In this document: positions 41,733-51,592 of the stretch, one piece after another
How the letters are laid out: each line of letters opens with the position of its first letter
Position numbering within the stretch: the stretch's first letter is position 1
NCBI GenBank assembly: GCA_000690595.2
Contig: JHUT02000010.1
Span: 1 to 64,000, forward strand
Reading direction: 5' to 3'
DNA length: 64,000 nt
DNA from: Natrinema mahii
Lineage (GTDB): Archaea; Halobacteriota; Halobacteria; Halobacteriales; Natrialbaceae
Notes under the pieces: generated by a model
What the model was told of the DNA's origin: nothing
Database searches by the model: none
The model's input: the letters and a program-made list of their open reading frames with translations, nothing else
Program-made: the position numbers and the translations under genes

Positions 41733-42899
41733 TTACTCGACGAAGTCGATGTCGTCGCCCTGTGTGGGCTCGGGCTGGACCGGCTCTTCGCCGTCCGGCC
41801 GGCCGTAGATCTGGGGCGACTGGACGCCCGTAACGACGATCATGGTGCGCATGCTGCCCTCGAGGGACTCGTCGATGGAGGTTCCCCAGATGATGCGGGC
41901 GTCGGGGTCGATCCGGTCGTAAATCTCCTCGACGACGCCTTCGGCCTCCTCGATAGCCATGTCGTTGCCGCCGGTGACGTTGACCAGCGCGGAGCTCGCG
42001 CCGGAGATGTCGACGTCGAGCAAGGGCGAGCGCAAGGCGGTCTTGACCGAGTCCTCGGCCTTGGCCTCGGAGTCGGCCTCGCCGAGGCCGATCATGGCGA
42101 CGCCGCCTCGCTCCATGACGGTGCGGACGTCGGCGAAGTCCAAGTTGACGAGGCCGGGTTTCGTGATCAGTTCCGTGATCCCCTTCACCGAGCGCATCAG
42201 CACCTCGTCGGACACTTTGAACGCCTGGCGGACGGGGAGTTTGCCCACGGAATCGAGCAGGCGGTCGTTGGGGACGACGATCACGGTGTCGGAGACATCA
42301 CGCAGGCGCTCGAGGCCGGCCTCGGCGTTGGTCCGCCGGACCTCGCCCTCCGCAGTGAAGGGCGTCGTGACGATCGAGATCGTCAGCGCACCGGCCTCGC
42401 GGGCGGCCTTGGCGACGACGGGGGCGGAGCCGGTCCCGGTGCCACCGCCCAGTCCAGCCGTGACGAAGACCATGTCGGAGCCGTCGATGGCCTGGTAGAT
42501 GTCCTCTTGGCTCTCGAGGGCGGCCTCCTCGCCGACCTGCGGGAGCGAGCCGGCCCCGCGGCCGCCGGTCTTGTCCTCGCCCATGAGGATCTTGGTGTCG
42601 GCTTCGATCTCCACGAGGTGTTGAACGTCGGTGTTGGCAGCGACGAGTTTCGCGCCGTGGATCCCCTCCTCGTGCATGCGGTTGACGGTGTTTCCACCGG
42701 CACCGCCACAGCCGACGACGGTGATATCGGTCTGGAGATCCTGGAGAACGTCCTCGAGTTCGTCGTCGGTCATCGTCCCGGTCTGTCGGCCGTCCGACCC
42801 GGCGTCGTCGGCCGACTCCCCACCCTGTGGCGCCTCGTCGGGGACCGCGGCCGCCCCGTCCTCGGCCTCGTCGATTGCGTCGTCGATTATGGAGTCCAT
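41733..42899 (-). CDS. ftsZ1: Cell-division GTPase FtsZ, FtsZ1 type
   Basis: Tubulin-like GTPase that forms the cytokinetic ring. The 388-residue protein has an acidic N-terminal extension of ~50 residues, then the FtsZ core: [15 protein letters not shown], the GTP signature [15 protein letters not shown], and [25 protein letters not shown]. The C-terminus ends GDDIDFVE, close to the IDYVE-type end of haloarchaeal FtsZ1, which scaffolds the division machinery beside FtsZ2. FtsZ2 is not in this window. Confidence 0.95.
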   Translation of the reverse strand: MDSIIDDAIDEAEDGAAAVPDEAPQGGESADDAGSDGRQTGTMTDDELEDVLQDLQTDITVVGCGGAGGNTVNRMHEEGIHGAKLVAANTDVQHLVEIEADTKILMGEDKTGGRGAGSLPQVGEEAALESQEDIYQAIDGSDMVFVTAGLGGGTGTGSAPVVAKAAREAGALTISIVTTPFTAEGEVRRTNAEAGLERLRDVSDTVIVVPNDRLLDSVGKLPVRQAFKVSDEVLMRSVKGITELITKPGLVNLDFADVRTVMERGGVAMIGLGEADSEAKAEDSVKTALRSPLLDVDISGASSALVNVTGGNDMAIEEAEGVVEEIYDRIDPDARIIWGTSIDESLEGSMRTMIVVTGVQSPQIYGRPDGEEPVQPEPTQGDDIDFVE

Positions 42900-42923
42900 T
42901 CTTGGCCCTGTCTAAAAGATGGA

Positions 42924-42932
42924 GCATAATTA
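42924..42932 (-). promoter_or_regulatory. TATA-like box of ftsZ1
   Basis: On the minus strand gtaattatg lies 25-33 nt before the start codon, fitting a leaderless transcript. A second AT-rich run (taatatatttttacg, 42969-42983) lies further upstream and could be an alternative promoter. Confidence 0.4.
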
Positions 42933-43057
42933 CCTTTCCCCTACACGTCAGCCGCCTGTCTGACACGGTAATATATTTTTACGTGTCGAACACGGGACAC
43001 CACGAAAGCCACTGCAGTGGTCGTATATACTCTTCTTACTGTCGGCTTTCGGTTCGG

Positions 43058-44440
43058 TCAGATTGGAAACCGTCGCGTGCGATCGGTCAGAACCCTCTCG
43101 GGACTGACCGTTTCCCCGTCGACGGTCACCGGGTCGCCGTCGGCGAGCGCGCCGAACTTCGGCCCCTCGGGAACACCGACCTCGCGCGCTATTTCGGGGT
43201 CGAAGGCCGTCTCCTCGGCGACGACGGCGTCGGCCTCGAGTCGGACGGCGTCGAACTTCGCCTCGAGGATGTCGGCCAACCCCTCGACGATGGCCCGCCG
43301 CGGGTCGCTCGAGTCGCCGTCGCGAGCGGCGGCACCGTCGCGGTCGTCCGCAGCATCGCCAGCGTTTGCGGGCACCGCAGCCCGCGAGCCGACGCGTGTC
43401 CCGCCGTTGTCCGTCGTGAAGGCGACGGCGTGAGCCTCGACGGTCGTCCGGACTCGATCGGGGTCGATTCCCTGTGCGGTCTCGACGAGATCGGTCGGGA
43501 GGTCGACGACGCGGATCTCGTCCGCGCGGCGGTCGCCGAAGCGAACGCCGTCCGCGATCGGACCGAGGGCGGCCTCGGTCCGATCGACCAGTTCGAGCGA
43601 CCGGTCGTCGACCTCGCGCAGCCACGTCTCGCCGACGAGTCGGCAGTCGAGATCGGCGAGGGTCTCCTCGAGGACCGGCCACTCGCCGTCCAGCAGCGCG
43701 ATCTCGGCGTCGCTGGCGTCGAACGCGCGCTCGAGGACGGCGCGGTGGGCCGTCGGGTGATCCATTGCCTCGAGGCCCCAGTCGGGGGCGACGTGGCCGA
43801 CCGCCCACGCGGTCTCGCGGACGATCCGTTCGAACCGCGGGGCGTAATGGTTGCCGCCGAAGCCGACGACCTGTCTGGAGCGATGCGGGTCGACGCCCCG
43901 AAGGTCGAGGATGGCCCGGGCGACCGCGTCGGCACCGGCGGGGTCGTCCCACTGCTCGTCGCCGCTGCCGAGTTCGGCAAAGAGCGACGGACAGCCCACG
44001 TCGGTGGGGCCGTGGTGGGTCCCCTCCATGCCGACCTCGTAGCCCGCCGGCGCGTACTCGTCGAAGGCCTCGAGCAGGCGGGCCAGCGCGTTCGGGGCGG
44101 CCTCGGCCAGCGCGTCGGGCTCACCGCCGAACTCGGCGGGGCCGAAGTTGCCCGTGAAATGGCCCGTCAGCAGCGGGCCGGTGTCCCCGGAGTGTCTCGA
44201 GGCGAACACCAGTAGGTCGGGGTCGCAGTCGAAGGCCGCGGCGGGGGACTCGAGTTCGATGTGGAGGTCGTCGAACGAACGCAGGGCCGCGTCCTCGAGG
44301 CGGTAGTAGGTGCCGCCCCCCGCCGCGTCGGGCCGGGAGTCGTCCTCGCGAACCTGCCAGTCGGCGTGCTCGCGGAGACGGTCACAGATGTGCTCGGAGG
44401 CGCGGTCGGCGCGGCTCTCGACGATCGCGAGCGTCGTCAT
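43058..44440 (-). CDS. dtdA: D-aminoacyl-tRNA deacylase (archaeal DtdA)
   Basis: Removes D-amino acids wrongly attached to tRNA. The 460-residue product starts MTTLAIVESRADRASEHI and has the family blocks DPDLLVFASRHSGDTGPLLTG (its first 20 residues), TGHFTGNFGPAEFGG, EGTHHGPTDVGCPSLFAELG and GFGGNHYAPRF. It is longer than archaeal homologues of ~280 residues; the extra C-terminal ~180 residues (after about residue 280) are a haloarchaeal extension that includes a low-complexity Ala/Asp stretch. The ATG at 44440 begins at the fold; a long open frame upstream is ignored. Confidence 0.92.
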   Translation of the reverse strand: MTTLAIVESRADRASEHICDRLREHADWQVREDDSRPDAAGGGTYYRLEDAALRSFDDLHIELESPAAAFDCDPDLLVFASRHSGDTGPLLTGHFTGNFGPAEFGGEPDALAEAAPNALARLLEAFDEYAPAGYEVGMEGTHHGPTDVGCPSLFAELGSGDEQWDDPAGADAVARAILDLRGVDPHRSRQVVGFGGNHYAPRFERIVRETAWAVGHVAPDWGLEAMDHPTAHRAVLERAFDASDAEIALLDGEWPVLEETLADLDCRLVGETWLREVDDRSLELVDRTEAALGPIADGVRFGDRRADEIRVVDLPTDLVETAQGIDPDRVRTTVEAHAVAFTTDNGGTRVGSRAAVPANAGDAADDRDGAAARDGDSSDPRRAIVEGLADILEAKFDAVRLEADAVVAEETAFDPEIAREVGVPEGPKFGALADGDPVTVDGETVSPERVLTDRTRRFPI

Positions 44441-44603
44441 ACGTTCCCGTCGGTGGGTGGCCCCGTTAACCTCGCCGGTTCGGACCCGCCGCCGGGGTCG
44501 CGCCGCGCCTTCTCGAGCCGCGGCGCTAAAAGCCCGCGGCAAACGCGGCCCGTAGCTTTTCGTCCGTGGGGAAATACCACACACCACACCGGAGTTGTGG
44601 AGT

Positions 44604-47042
44604 ATGAGCGACGACTCGTCCGACGGTGCGGAGTCGGGGACCGAGGCCGATTGCGCCGTGCCACGGGAGGACCGACGGATCGCCGACCGGCTCGGGATCC
44701 ACGACCTGAGCGCGGTCGTCAGCGACGCCGCCGTCGCGGTCCTCGACGACGAGGGGCGGTTCACCGCGTGGAACGACGGCGCGCGAACGCTTCTCGGATA
44801 CGACGCGGACGCGGCCGTCGGCTCGCGGTACCGCGTCCTCTTCCCGGCGGCCGAACGCGAAGCGGGCGGCCCGGAGCGACTACTCGAGGCCGCGCGCTCG
44901 AGCGGGACGGTCGAGTCAGAGGGGTGGCGCGTCGCGAGCGACGGCAACCGGGTGTGGGTCCGCGAGGTGCTGGCGACGGTCGACGACGGCGACGTCGGCG
45001 TCGCGGTGGGGCCGGCGGCCGAGCCGGCCGGCTACGTCTGGGTCGTCCACGACCGCACCGACGACCACGAGCGCGAACGGCGGCTTCGCGAGGCGAAGCG
45101 CGTCGCCGAACGCGTCGTCGAGTCCCAGCCGGACGTCGTCTACGCGTTCGACACCGCGGGGAACTTCATCGAGTGGAGTGGTCGAGTGCCGGACGTGACC
45201 GGCTACTCCGAGTCGGAGCTGGTCGGGATGGCCCCCCTCGAGTTCGTCGCGCCGGACGACCGAGACCGGATCCAGGCGTCGATCGATCGGGTCCTCGAAC
45301 GCGAGACGCCCGTCACCGTCGAAGCGGCGCTTCTCACCGCGGACGGCGAGCGGATCCCCTACGAGTTCAACAGCGCCCGCATCACCGACGACGACGGCAC
45401 CGTCCTGGGTTTTACCGGGATCGGCCGCGACGTCAGCGACCGCAAGGCCCGCGAGCGCGAACTCCGCGAGGAGAAGGCGTTCACCGAGGGCGTCCTCGAG
45501 GCCCAGCCGGACATCCTCTATGCCGTCGACACCGAAGGGAACCTGATCAAGTGGAACGACCAGTTCCGGCGCATGACCGGCTACGAATCGGACGCCCTCG
45601 TCGGCATGCATCTGCTCCGATTCATCGCGCCGGCTGACCGGGACCACATCGGGGCGGCGATCGATCGCATCCTCGAGGCCGGCGAGCGCGTGACCGCCGA
45701 GGGGCGACTCCTCACCGCGGACGGCGAGCGGATCCCATACGAGTTCAACAGCGCCCGCATCACCGACGGCGACGGCACCGTCCTCGGGTTTACCGGCGTC
45801 GGCCGCGACATCAGCGACCGCAAGGCCCGCGAGCGCGAACTCGAGCGACTCGAGCGACTCAACGCGATCGTGCGGACGATCGACGAGACGATGGTCGCCG
45901 CCGAGACGCGCGACGAGATCGAGCGGGCGATCGTCGAGGCGTTCGCGGCCGCCGACGCCTACCGGTTCGCCGCCATCGGTCGGGCGGATCCCGGTGGGAC
46001 GGACGGCTACGCCTGGACGCCCGAGACGGGGGCGGGGATCGACCCGACGGCCGACGCGGACCTCCTCTCGTCGTTCGTCGATCCGCCAGCCGAGGCCGAC
46101 GGCTCGCCGGCGCTCGAGAGCCGGAGCGTCCAGCGCTACCGGACCCTCCCCGAGAGCGAGAGCGAGGCGTGGCGAACCCACGCAGCGGCCCGCGAGTACG
46201 CGTCGGTCGCGGTCGTTCCCATCGTCGCGAGCGATCGCCCCCTCGGCGCGCTCGTGATCGCCGCCCGCGAACCGTCGGCGTTCGCCGACCGCGAGCGGGA
46301 GGTATTACAGGAGTTCGGCGGCACCATCGGGCACGCGATCAACGCGATGGCGGTCCGTCGACTCCTCTATCTCGACACCGTCGTCGAACTCGAGCTCGAG
46401 TCGACCGACCGCGGGGATGTCTGTATCGACCTCTCGTGGGCGGCCGGCTGCGATCTCTCGATCGACCACGTGTTGCCGCTGACCGACGAGGTGTTCGTCT
46501 ACTATCTCACCGTGTCCGACGCCGATCCCGACACGCTCCGGTCGGCGGCGACCGAGGCGACCGCGGTCACGGAACTGCGTCTCATCGACGCCGACGACGA
46601 CGAGAGCTACTGGGAGATCGTCGTCCGGGGCTCGACGATCACCGAACTGCTCGGGGAGTACGGGGCGCGCCTCGAGTCGAAGGTCGTCCGGGACGGCACG
46701 GCCGAGCTGACCGTACAGGCCAGTCCGGACGCGGACCTCCGGGAACTCGTCGGAGCGATCACCTCGGCCTACCCCGACACCCGGCTCGTCTCGAAGCGGA
46801 CCGTCGATCGGCCGGTCCGGACCCGCGGGGACTTCCGGCGGGCCGTCGAGTCGGCGCTGACCGAGAAACAGCGCCTCGCCCTCGAGGCGGCCTATCACGG
46901 CGGCTACTTCGAGTGGCCGACGCGAAACAGCGACGCCTCGGAGATCGCCGATCGGCTCGACATCGCCCGCCAGACGTTCCACCAGCACCTCCGGGTCGCA
47001 CAGGCGAAACTGCTCTCGGCGTACTTCGGCGACGGGGAGTGA
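44604..47042 (+). CDS. PAS-PAS-PAS-GAF-BAT-HTH_10 regulator (bacterio-opsin activator type)
   Basis: 812-residue cytoplasmic sensor-regulator. Residues ~33-155, 168-285 and 293-412 are PAS domains (FTAWNDGARTLLGYDADA, FIEWSGRVPDVTGYSESE, LIKWNDQFRRMTGYESDA). Residues ~424-575 are GAF-like and ~585-740 match the bacterio-opsin activator linker domain. The C-terminal ~55 residues are an HTH_10 domain (LTEKQRLALEAAYHGGYFEW, ASEIADRLDIARQTFHQHLR). PAS2 and PAS3 share a 132-nt segment of ~95% identity. The signal and target genes are unknown. Confidence 0.92.
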   Translation: MSDDSSDGAESGTEADCAVPREDRRIADRLGIHDLSAVVSDAAVAVLDDEGRFTAWNDGARTLLGYDADAAVGSRYRVLFPAAEREAGGPERLLEAARSSGTVESEGWRVASDGNRVWVREVLATVDDGDVGVAVGPAAEPAGYVWVVHDRTDDHERERRLREAKRVAERVVESQPDVVYAFDTAGNFIEWSGRVPDVTGYSESELVGMAPLEFVAPDDRDRIQASIDRVLERETPVTVEAALLTADGERIPYEFNSARITDDDGTVLGFTGIGRDVSDRKARERELREEKAFTEGVLEAQPDILYAVDTEGNLIKWNDQFRRMTGYESDALVGMHLLRFIAPADRDHIGAAIDRILEAGERVTAEGRLLTADGERIPYEFNSARITDGDGTVLGFTGVGRDISDRKARERELERLERLNAIVRTIDETMVAAETRDEIERAIVEAFAAADAYRFAAIGRADPGGTDGYAWTPETGAGIDPTADADLLSSFVDPPAEADGSPALESRSVQRYRTLPESESEAWRTHAAAREYASVAVVPIVASDRPLGALVIAAREPSAFADREREVLQEFGGTIGHAINAMAVRRLLYLDTVVELELESTDRGDVCIDLSWAAGCDLSIDHVLPLTDEVFVYYLTVSDADPDTLRSAATEATAVTELRLIDADDDESYWEIVVRGSTITELLGEYGARLESKVVRDGTAELTVQASPDADLRELVGAITSAYPDTRLVSKRTVDRPVRTRGDFRRAVESALTEKQRLALEAAYHGGYFEWPTRNSDASEIADRLDIARQTFHQHLRVAQAKLLSAYFGDGE

Positions 47043-47116
47043 CTCGGTGGCACCACCGAGCGATACCAGAGTATGCTGGTACAGTTCTTTCCACCGCTCG
47101 CAGTCTCTATCCGCCA

Positions 47117-48439
47117 ATGAGTTTCCCCCCGGCCCTCGAGCCGACGACGACCGCGGCGGACGTCCTCGCGGACCCGCACCGGCGGGCACTCCTCTCCGTG
47201 TTGCGCGACCACGAGGGGCAGTCCCCGACGGTCGCCACAGCGGCGCAACCCGCCATGCCGATCGCCGACCTCGCGACCGAGGTCGCGGCCGTGGAACGGG
47301 GCACTCCGATCGTTCCCGACGCCCACTGCGAGCGCCTCCGTATCGAGCTGGTTCACCGACACGTCCCGCGACTGCTCGATCGCGGCGTCCTGTCGCGGGA
47401 CGCCGAGGGCGACGAGCCGACGGTCTCGCTCACTGCCCACCCGATCCTCGATCTCGAGTGGGTCGGGAGCCTCCTCGACGATCCGACCGGGGACGCCATT
47501 CCGCTCGACGAGGAGACGCTGACCCGGACCCTCGAGGCGCTCCGGGAACCGCGGCGGCTGACCGTCTGTACCGAACTCGCGAATCGGGACGGATCGATCG
47601 CCGTCGACGACCTCGCCGCCGGCGTCCTCGTCCGGGAGGGAGAGGCGGACCGCCCCGCCGACGTGACCGACTCGCGGCGGACGGCCGTGGCGACGGAACT
47701 GGCTCACAAACAGCTCCCCGCACTCGCGGCGGCGGGGCTCGTGACCCACGACGACGAGTCGGGACGGGCCGCGCTCGAAACCGATGCGCCACACTGGGAC
47801 GTCGACTGGCTCGCCGACGGGCCGCTCGCCGAGGCCGCCGCGCTCGTTCGGTCCGACTCGACGCGACGAGCGCGACCCGAGCGCGAGCCGTCGGTCCCGG
47901 CGCGGACGGTCGCCCGGGAGCCAGACGGAAATGAACGGACGGAGACGGACGTCGAGAGCTGCTGGACGCTCGAGGGCGAGACGACCGTCGTCGAGCGGGG
48001 TAACGAGATCGCCGCCGGGGCCGACGAGGAACTGTTCGTCATGGCGCCACGCGCCGCGTTGCTCGGGTCGACGTGTCTCGAGAACCTGCGAAACGCCGCC
48101 GACCGGGGCGTCGACGTCTACGTCGCATCGCGATCGCCCCGCGTTCGCGACACCGTTCGGTCGACGGTGCCGTCGGCAACGATCTGTGAGCCACGGTTCG
48201 ACTGGCTCACCTTCCCGATGGACGCGTCGCACCAGGGGTACGTGATCCTCGCCGACCGCGAAGCGGCCATGCTCGTGACGGTCGATCGCAGGGCCGACGC
48301 GTCGGCGTCGCGAGTCGGCGCGATCACGGGTGACGGACGGGCGAACGCGCTGGTTTCGATCGTCTGCGAGCAACTGGGATCGCGACTGGATCGGCTCCCG
48401 ACCGCCGACGACTGCGACGAGACGCCGTTGCCGATGTGA
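47117..48439 (+). CDS. Tandem-HTH (DUF7344-like) regulator with a C-terminal sensor domain
   Basis: 440 residues. Two winged-helix units of the DUF7344 type follow each other (VLADPHRRALLSVLRDHEGQ ... LVHRHVPRLLDRGVLS and ALREPRRLTVCTELANRDG ... LAHKQLPALAAAGLVTHDD). The C-terminal half (about 290-430) resembles TrmB/PLD-type regulatory domains (ADEELFVMAPRAALLGSTCL, NAADRGVDVYVASRSP). It lies 74 nt after the PAS regulator, on the same strand. Confidence 0.75.
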   Translation: MSFPPALEPTTTAADVLADPHRRALLSVLRDHEGQSPTVATAAQPAMPIADLATEVAAVERGTPIVPDAHCERLRIELVHRHVPRLLDRGVLSRDAEGDEPTVSLTAHPILDLEWVGSLLDDPTGDAIPLDEETLTRTLEALREPRRLTVCTELANRDGSIAVDDLAAGVLVREGEADRPADVTDSRRTAVATELAHKQLPALAAAGLVTHDDESGRAALETDAPHWDVDWLADGPLAEAAALVRSDSTRRARPEREPSVPARTVAREPDGNERTETDVESCWTLEGETTVVERGNEIAAGADEELFVMAPRAALLGSTCLENLRNAADRGVDVYVASRSPRVRDTVRSTVPSATICEPRFDWLTFPMDASHQGYVILADREAAMLVTVDRRADASASRVGAITGDGRANALVSIVCEQLGSRLDRLPTADDCDETPLPM

Positions 48440-48441
48440 CC

Positions 48442-49386
48442 TCAGGAGACCAGCAGGACGAGGAAGCCGGCGTAGCCGACGACCAGAACCGCGCCGTCGA
48501 GTCGCGTGAGCCGCCGGCCGTAGCTCATCATGCCGACCAGCACGAGCGTGAAGGCGACCATGATCGGGAGTTCGAACCGGAGCGTCGCCGGTGCGACCTC
48601 GATCGGCGTGATCAGCGCCACGACCCCGAGTACCGCGAGGACGTTGTAGATGTTCGAGCCGACGACGTTCCCGACCGCGAACTCCGTCTCGCCGCGGACA
48701 GCACCCACGACCGAGGCCGCCAGTTCGGGCAGCGACGTCCCCAGGGCCAGCACCGTCAGCCCGATGATGAGATCCGGAACGCCAAGCGCCGACAGTAGCC
48801 CCGTCCCGCCGGCGACGAGCCACCGCGAGCCGACCACCAGCGCGATCAGGCCGGCGACGACGAGCCCGATATCGCGGGCCGAGACGCCCGCACCGGCGTC
48901 CGGATCGTCGGCCACCGACGGCGGATCCGCGTTCACGTAGTAGAGGAGAAAGGCCGTGAATCCGGCCAGCACCAGCAGGAAGATCGCACCCTCGAGGCGG
49001 CCGATCCGCCCGTTCGCGCCCAACCCGAGCAAGAGCAGGGCCGCGAGTACCATCGTCGGGACGTGCCGGCGGAGGACCCGATCGCCGATCGGGAGCGGTT
49101 TGATCAGCGCCGACACCCCCAGCACGAGCCCGATGTTGGCCACGTTCGAGCCGACGACGGTGCCCAATCCCACGTCGCTCGAGACGTTCAGCGCGCCGAT
49201 GGTCGAGACGAACAGTTCGGGCGCGGTCGTCGCGAAGGCGATGACGGTCACGCCGACGGTCGTCGCCCGCAGCCCGATCCCGAGCGCCAGCCGCCCCGCC
49301 CCCGAGACCAGTAGCTCGGCACCGCCGTACAGCGCGGCGATACCGGCCGCAAGCAGGAGGACGAACAGCGGCGTTCCCGAAAGCAT
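48442..49386 (-). CDS. Cation/calcium exchanger (CaCA family)
   Basis: 314-residue membrane antiporter with ~10 spans. Both alpha-repeats are clear: AFATTAPELFVSTIGA with GSNVANIGLVLG, and ALGTSLPELAASVVGA with GSNIYNVLAVLG. They hold the acidic and Asn residues that bind Ca2+/Na+. The length equals the YrbG-type exchangers. The gene is convergent with the tandem-HTH regulator (2 nt apart). Confidence 0.92.
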   Translation of the reverse strand: MLSGTPLFVLLLAAGIAALYGGAELLVSGAGRLALGIGLRATTVGVTVIAFATTAPELFVSTIGALNVSSDVGLGTVVGSNVANIGLVLGVSALIKPLPIGDRVLRRHVPTMVLAALLLLGLGANGRIGRLEGAIFLLVLAGFTAFLLYYVNADPPSVADDPDAGAGVSARDIGLVVAGLIALVVGSRWLVAGGTGLLSALGVPDLIIGLTVLALGTSLPELAASVVGAVRGETEFAVGNVVGSNIYNVLAVLGVVALITPIEVAPATLRFELPIMVAFTLVLVGMMSYGRRLTRLDGAVLVVGYAGFLVLLVS

Positions 49387-49839
49387 GGCCGCGGCTACTC
49401 ACGAAGGGCCTAAAAGCGACGCGAAACGCCCGTCGTCGCGGCGGCACTCGTTGCGCACGATCGACCCCGCCTCAGTGCGGTGGCGCGCGCTGTCGCCTGT
49501 CCGAACGTCGCGAGGCCGAACGCAGTGAGGCCTCGAAATACGAGCGGTGACCGAAGGGAACCGCGAGCCCAGTGAGGACGGGAGATAACGTTGCGCGAGG
49601 GATGAGTGAGCGAGCGGCAGCGAACGGCCAGCGGCCGTGAGCCAGCGAGTGAGCGAATCGGCTGGGGAGGGCGTGGCCACGCCGTGTTGCCACGATTGCG
49701 GGACGGTCGGGTCCGTCGTCCCGTGAGAGTTCGCCGCTCAATTCATCGATCGAAGGCCGGTCCGACGTGAGACGGGACCGACAACGCCCTGCCGGAGCCG
49801 GTCCCATTATAGGTCCCCCGCGCCGACTACCGAGAAACG
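49387..49839. repeat. Hairpin-rich divergent spacer (CaCA/aroE)
   Basis: 453 nt without a supported gene. Between 49490 and 49690 the sequence is made of short inverted and direct repeats. One is CGAGGCC/GGCCTCG around the 11-nt loop gaacgcagtga (49511-49535), the same loop type as at 7244 (reverse strand) and inside pabB at 52573. Blocks gagtgagcgagcgg and ttgcgcgag recur from the dph6 and purN-purH spacers. A gattatagg-like box (cattataggtc, 49804-49814) about 30 nt before aroE may be its promoter. Confidence 0.7.
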
Positions 49840-50649
49840 ATGGCAATGGACGTGTACGGGCTCCTCGGCAACCCGGTGGGACACTCCCTGTCCCCGCCGA
49901 TGCACGAGGCGGCCTACGACGAACTCGGCCTCGAGGCCCGCTACGTGACCTTCGAACCCGATCAGAATGCTCTCGAGACCGCGATCGAGGGCGCCGACGC
50001 CCTCGGGATCGCGGGGCTGAACGTGACGATCCCGTTCAAACAGGCGGCCCTCGAGATCGTCGCACCCGAGGACCTGGCGACCCGGATCGGCGCAGTCAAC
50101 ACGATCGACTTCTCCGGCTCCGGGCCGCCGACGGGCTACAACACCGACGCCGTCGGCGCGTTGCGCGCGCTCCGGGACCACGACGTGGACCTCGAGGACG
50201 CGCGGGCGGTCGTCGTCGGAGCCGGCGGAGCCGGGCGAGCGGTCGCGTTCGGGCTGGCCGACGCCGGCGCGACGGTCGCGATCGCCAACCGAACCGAGCC
50301 GAAGGCCCGCCAGCTGGCCGAGGCAGTCCCCCGGGCGAGCGGCCACGGACTGGCGGACGTCGAGCGGCTGCTGGCCGAGGCCGACGTGTTGGTCAACGCC
50401 ACCAGCGTCGGGATGGAGGAGGACGCGACGCCGGTGCCGGCCGACGCGCTCCACGGCGATCTGGCCGTCCTCGACGCGGTGTATCGGCCCCTCGAGACGC
50501 GATTGTTGCGCGACGCCGCCGAGGCGGGGGCCACGACGATCGACGGCGCGTGGATGCTGCTCTATCAGGGCGTCGAGGCGTTCGAGATCTGGACCGGCCG
50601 GGACGCGCCGGTCGCGGCGATGAACGAGGCGCTGCGCTCGCGGCTGTAA
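49840..50649 (+). CDS. aroE: Shikimate dehydrogenase
   Basis: Reduces 3-dehydroshikimate to shikimate with NADPH. The 269-residue protein has the shikimate site [28 protein letters not shown] (catalytic Lys), [20 protein letters not shown] and the nucleotide motif [19 protein letters not shown], with ANRTEPKA following. The start is at 49840; an internal Met3 is equally possible. It lies upstream of the chorismate-using pab genes on the same strand, separated by the helix-hairpin-helix gene. Confidence 0.95.
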   Translation: MAMDVYGLLGNPVGHSLSPPMHEAAYDELGLEARYVTFEPDQNALETAIEGADALGIAGLNVTIPFKQAALEIVAPEDLATRIGAVNTIDFSGSGPPTGYNTDAVGALRALRDHDVDLEDARAVVVGAGGAGRAVAFGLADAGATVAIANRTEPKARQLAEAVPRASGHGLADVERLLAEADVLVNATSVGMEEDATPVPADALHGDLAVLDAVYRPLETRLLRDAAEAGATTIDGAWMLLYQGVEAFEIWTGRDAPVAAMNEALRSRL

Positions 50650-50719
50650 CGCGGCGCCAGCACCGTCGGAGCCACAGTATCAGGCGAATTTAAGTGTTGG
50701 AACCCACTACGACCAGATA

Positions 50720-51430
50720 ATGGCAATCCTCCAAAAGCTGAAGTCCCTGTTGGGGTTCGACGAGTCGGACTCGGAGCGCGGGGGCGCTCGAGAGGTCGGG
50801 GTAACGGTCGAGCGGGAACGATCGAACGACGACGCGGGCGCGGCGGACGAGGGGGCCACCGAGCCGCCCCAGTCGGCGGCGGCGGGGTCGACGGCGTCGG
50901 GGTCGACGGAGTCGCTGACCGACGACCCCGATCGCCCGGCGGAGGCCGCCGAACCGGCGGAGGCGACCGGGCCGGAGACCGAGGACGCGGCACCGACGAC
51001 CGAGCCCGAGTCACCCGTCGAGGAGGCCGAACCCGACGCCGACGCGACGGCCGAGTCCGAGCCGGCGGAACCCGAGTCCGAAACCGCGGACGGGGCCGAC
51101 GACGCCGCAGACGAGGAGGCCGCGGCGACCGACTCCGACGCTGCGGAGGAAAGCGCCGCCGAACCCGCGCTCGAGGAGTCGGTCGCGGAAGCGGAGGCCG
51201 ACGACGACGTTGACGACGACACCGAACCCGACACCGAGCCCGAACCGGAAAATCAGGAACCGGTCGATTCCATCAAGGGAATCGGCCCGGCCTACGCAGA
51301 CCGGCTGGCCGGCGCGGGCGTCGAGACCGTCGGCGAACTCGCCGTCGCCGACGCCGCCGACCTGGCCGAGCAGACCGACATCTCCGAGAAGCGCATTCAG
51401 GGCTGGATCGACCGCGCCGAAGTCAGATAG
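50720..51430 (+). CDS. Acidic protein with C-terminal helix-hairpin-helix
   Basis: 236 residues. After MAILQKLKSLLGFDESD comes a low-complexity Glu/Ala/Asp/Pro/Ser stretch of ~160 residues. The C-terminal ~50 residues are a helix-hairpin-helix pair (SIKGIGPAYADRLAGAGVET, then VADAADLAEQTDISEKRIQG), a DNA-binding or protein-binding fold also seen in ribosomal L21e-like fusions and in RecA-type accessory proteins. The acidic stretch is disordered and haloarchaeal in style. Function unknown. A taagtg box about 25-30 nt upstream fits a promoter. Confidence 0.8.
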   Translation: MAILQKLKSLLGFDESDSERGGAREVGVTVERERSNDDAGAADEGATEPPQSAAAGSTASGSTESLTDDPDRPAEAAEPAEATGPETEDAAPTTEPESPVEEAEPDADATAESEPAEPESETADGADDAADEEAAATDSDAAEESAAEPALEESVAEAEADDDVDDDTEPDTEPEPENQEPVDSIKGIGPAYADRLAGAGVETVGELAVADAADLAEQTDISEKRIQGWIDRAEVR

Positions 51431-51592
51431 CCACCCGACCCCACCTCGCGCCGTTTCTCGAGTTCTTTCTTTTTGCTCCGGCGAGTGACGGCCGCCGGGC
51501 GATAAGCGACGATTCGGCCACGGCCGCGATCGCCCTCGAGTCCGAGGTTCCGAATCGCAAGCGAATTATCCGCTCGATCCGTTCCGGGCCAC

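Noticed and set aside
49490-49690. A protein-coding gene in the CaCA/aroE spacer
   Set aside because: Frames there give only low-complexity Arg/Ser/Ala sequence produced by the short repeats.
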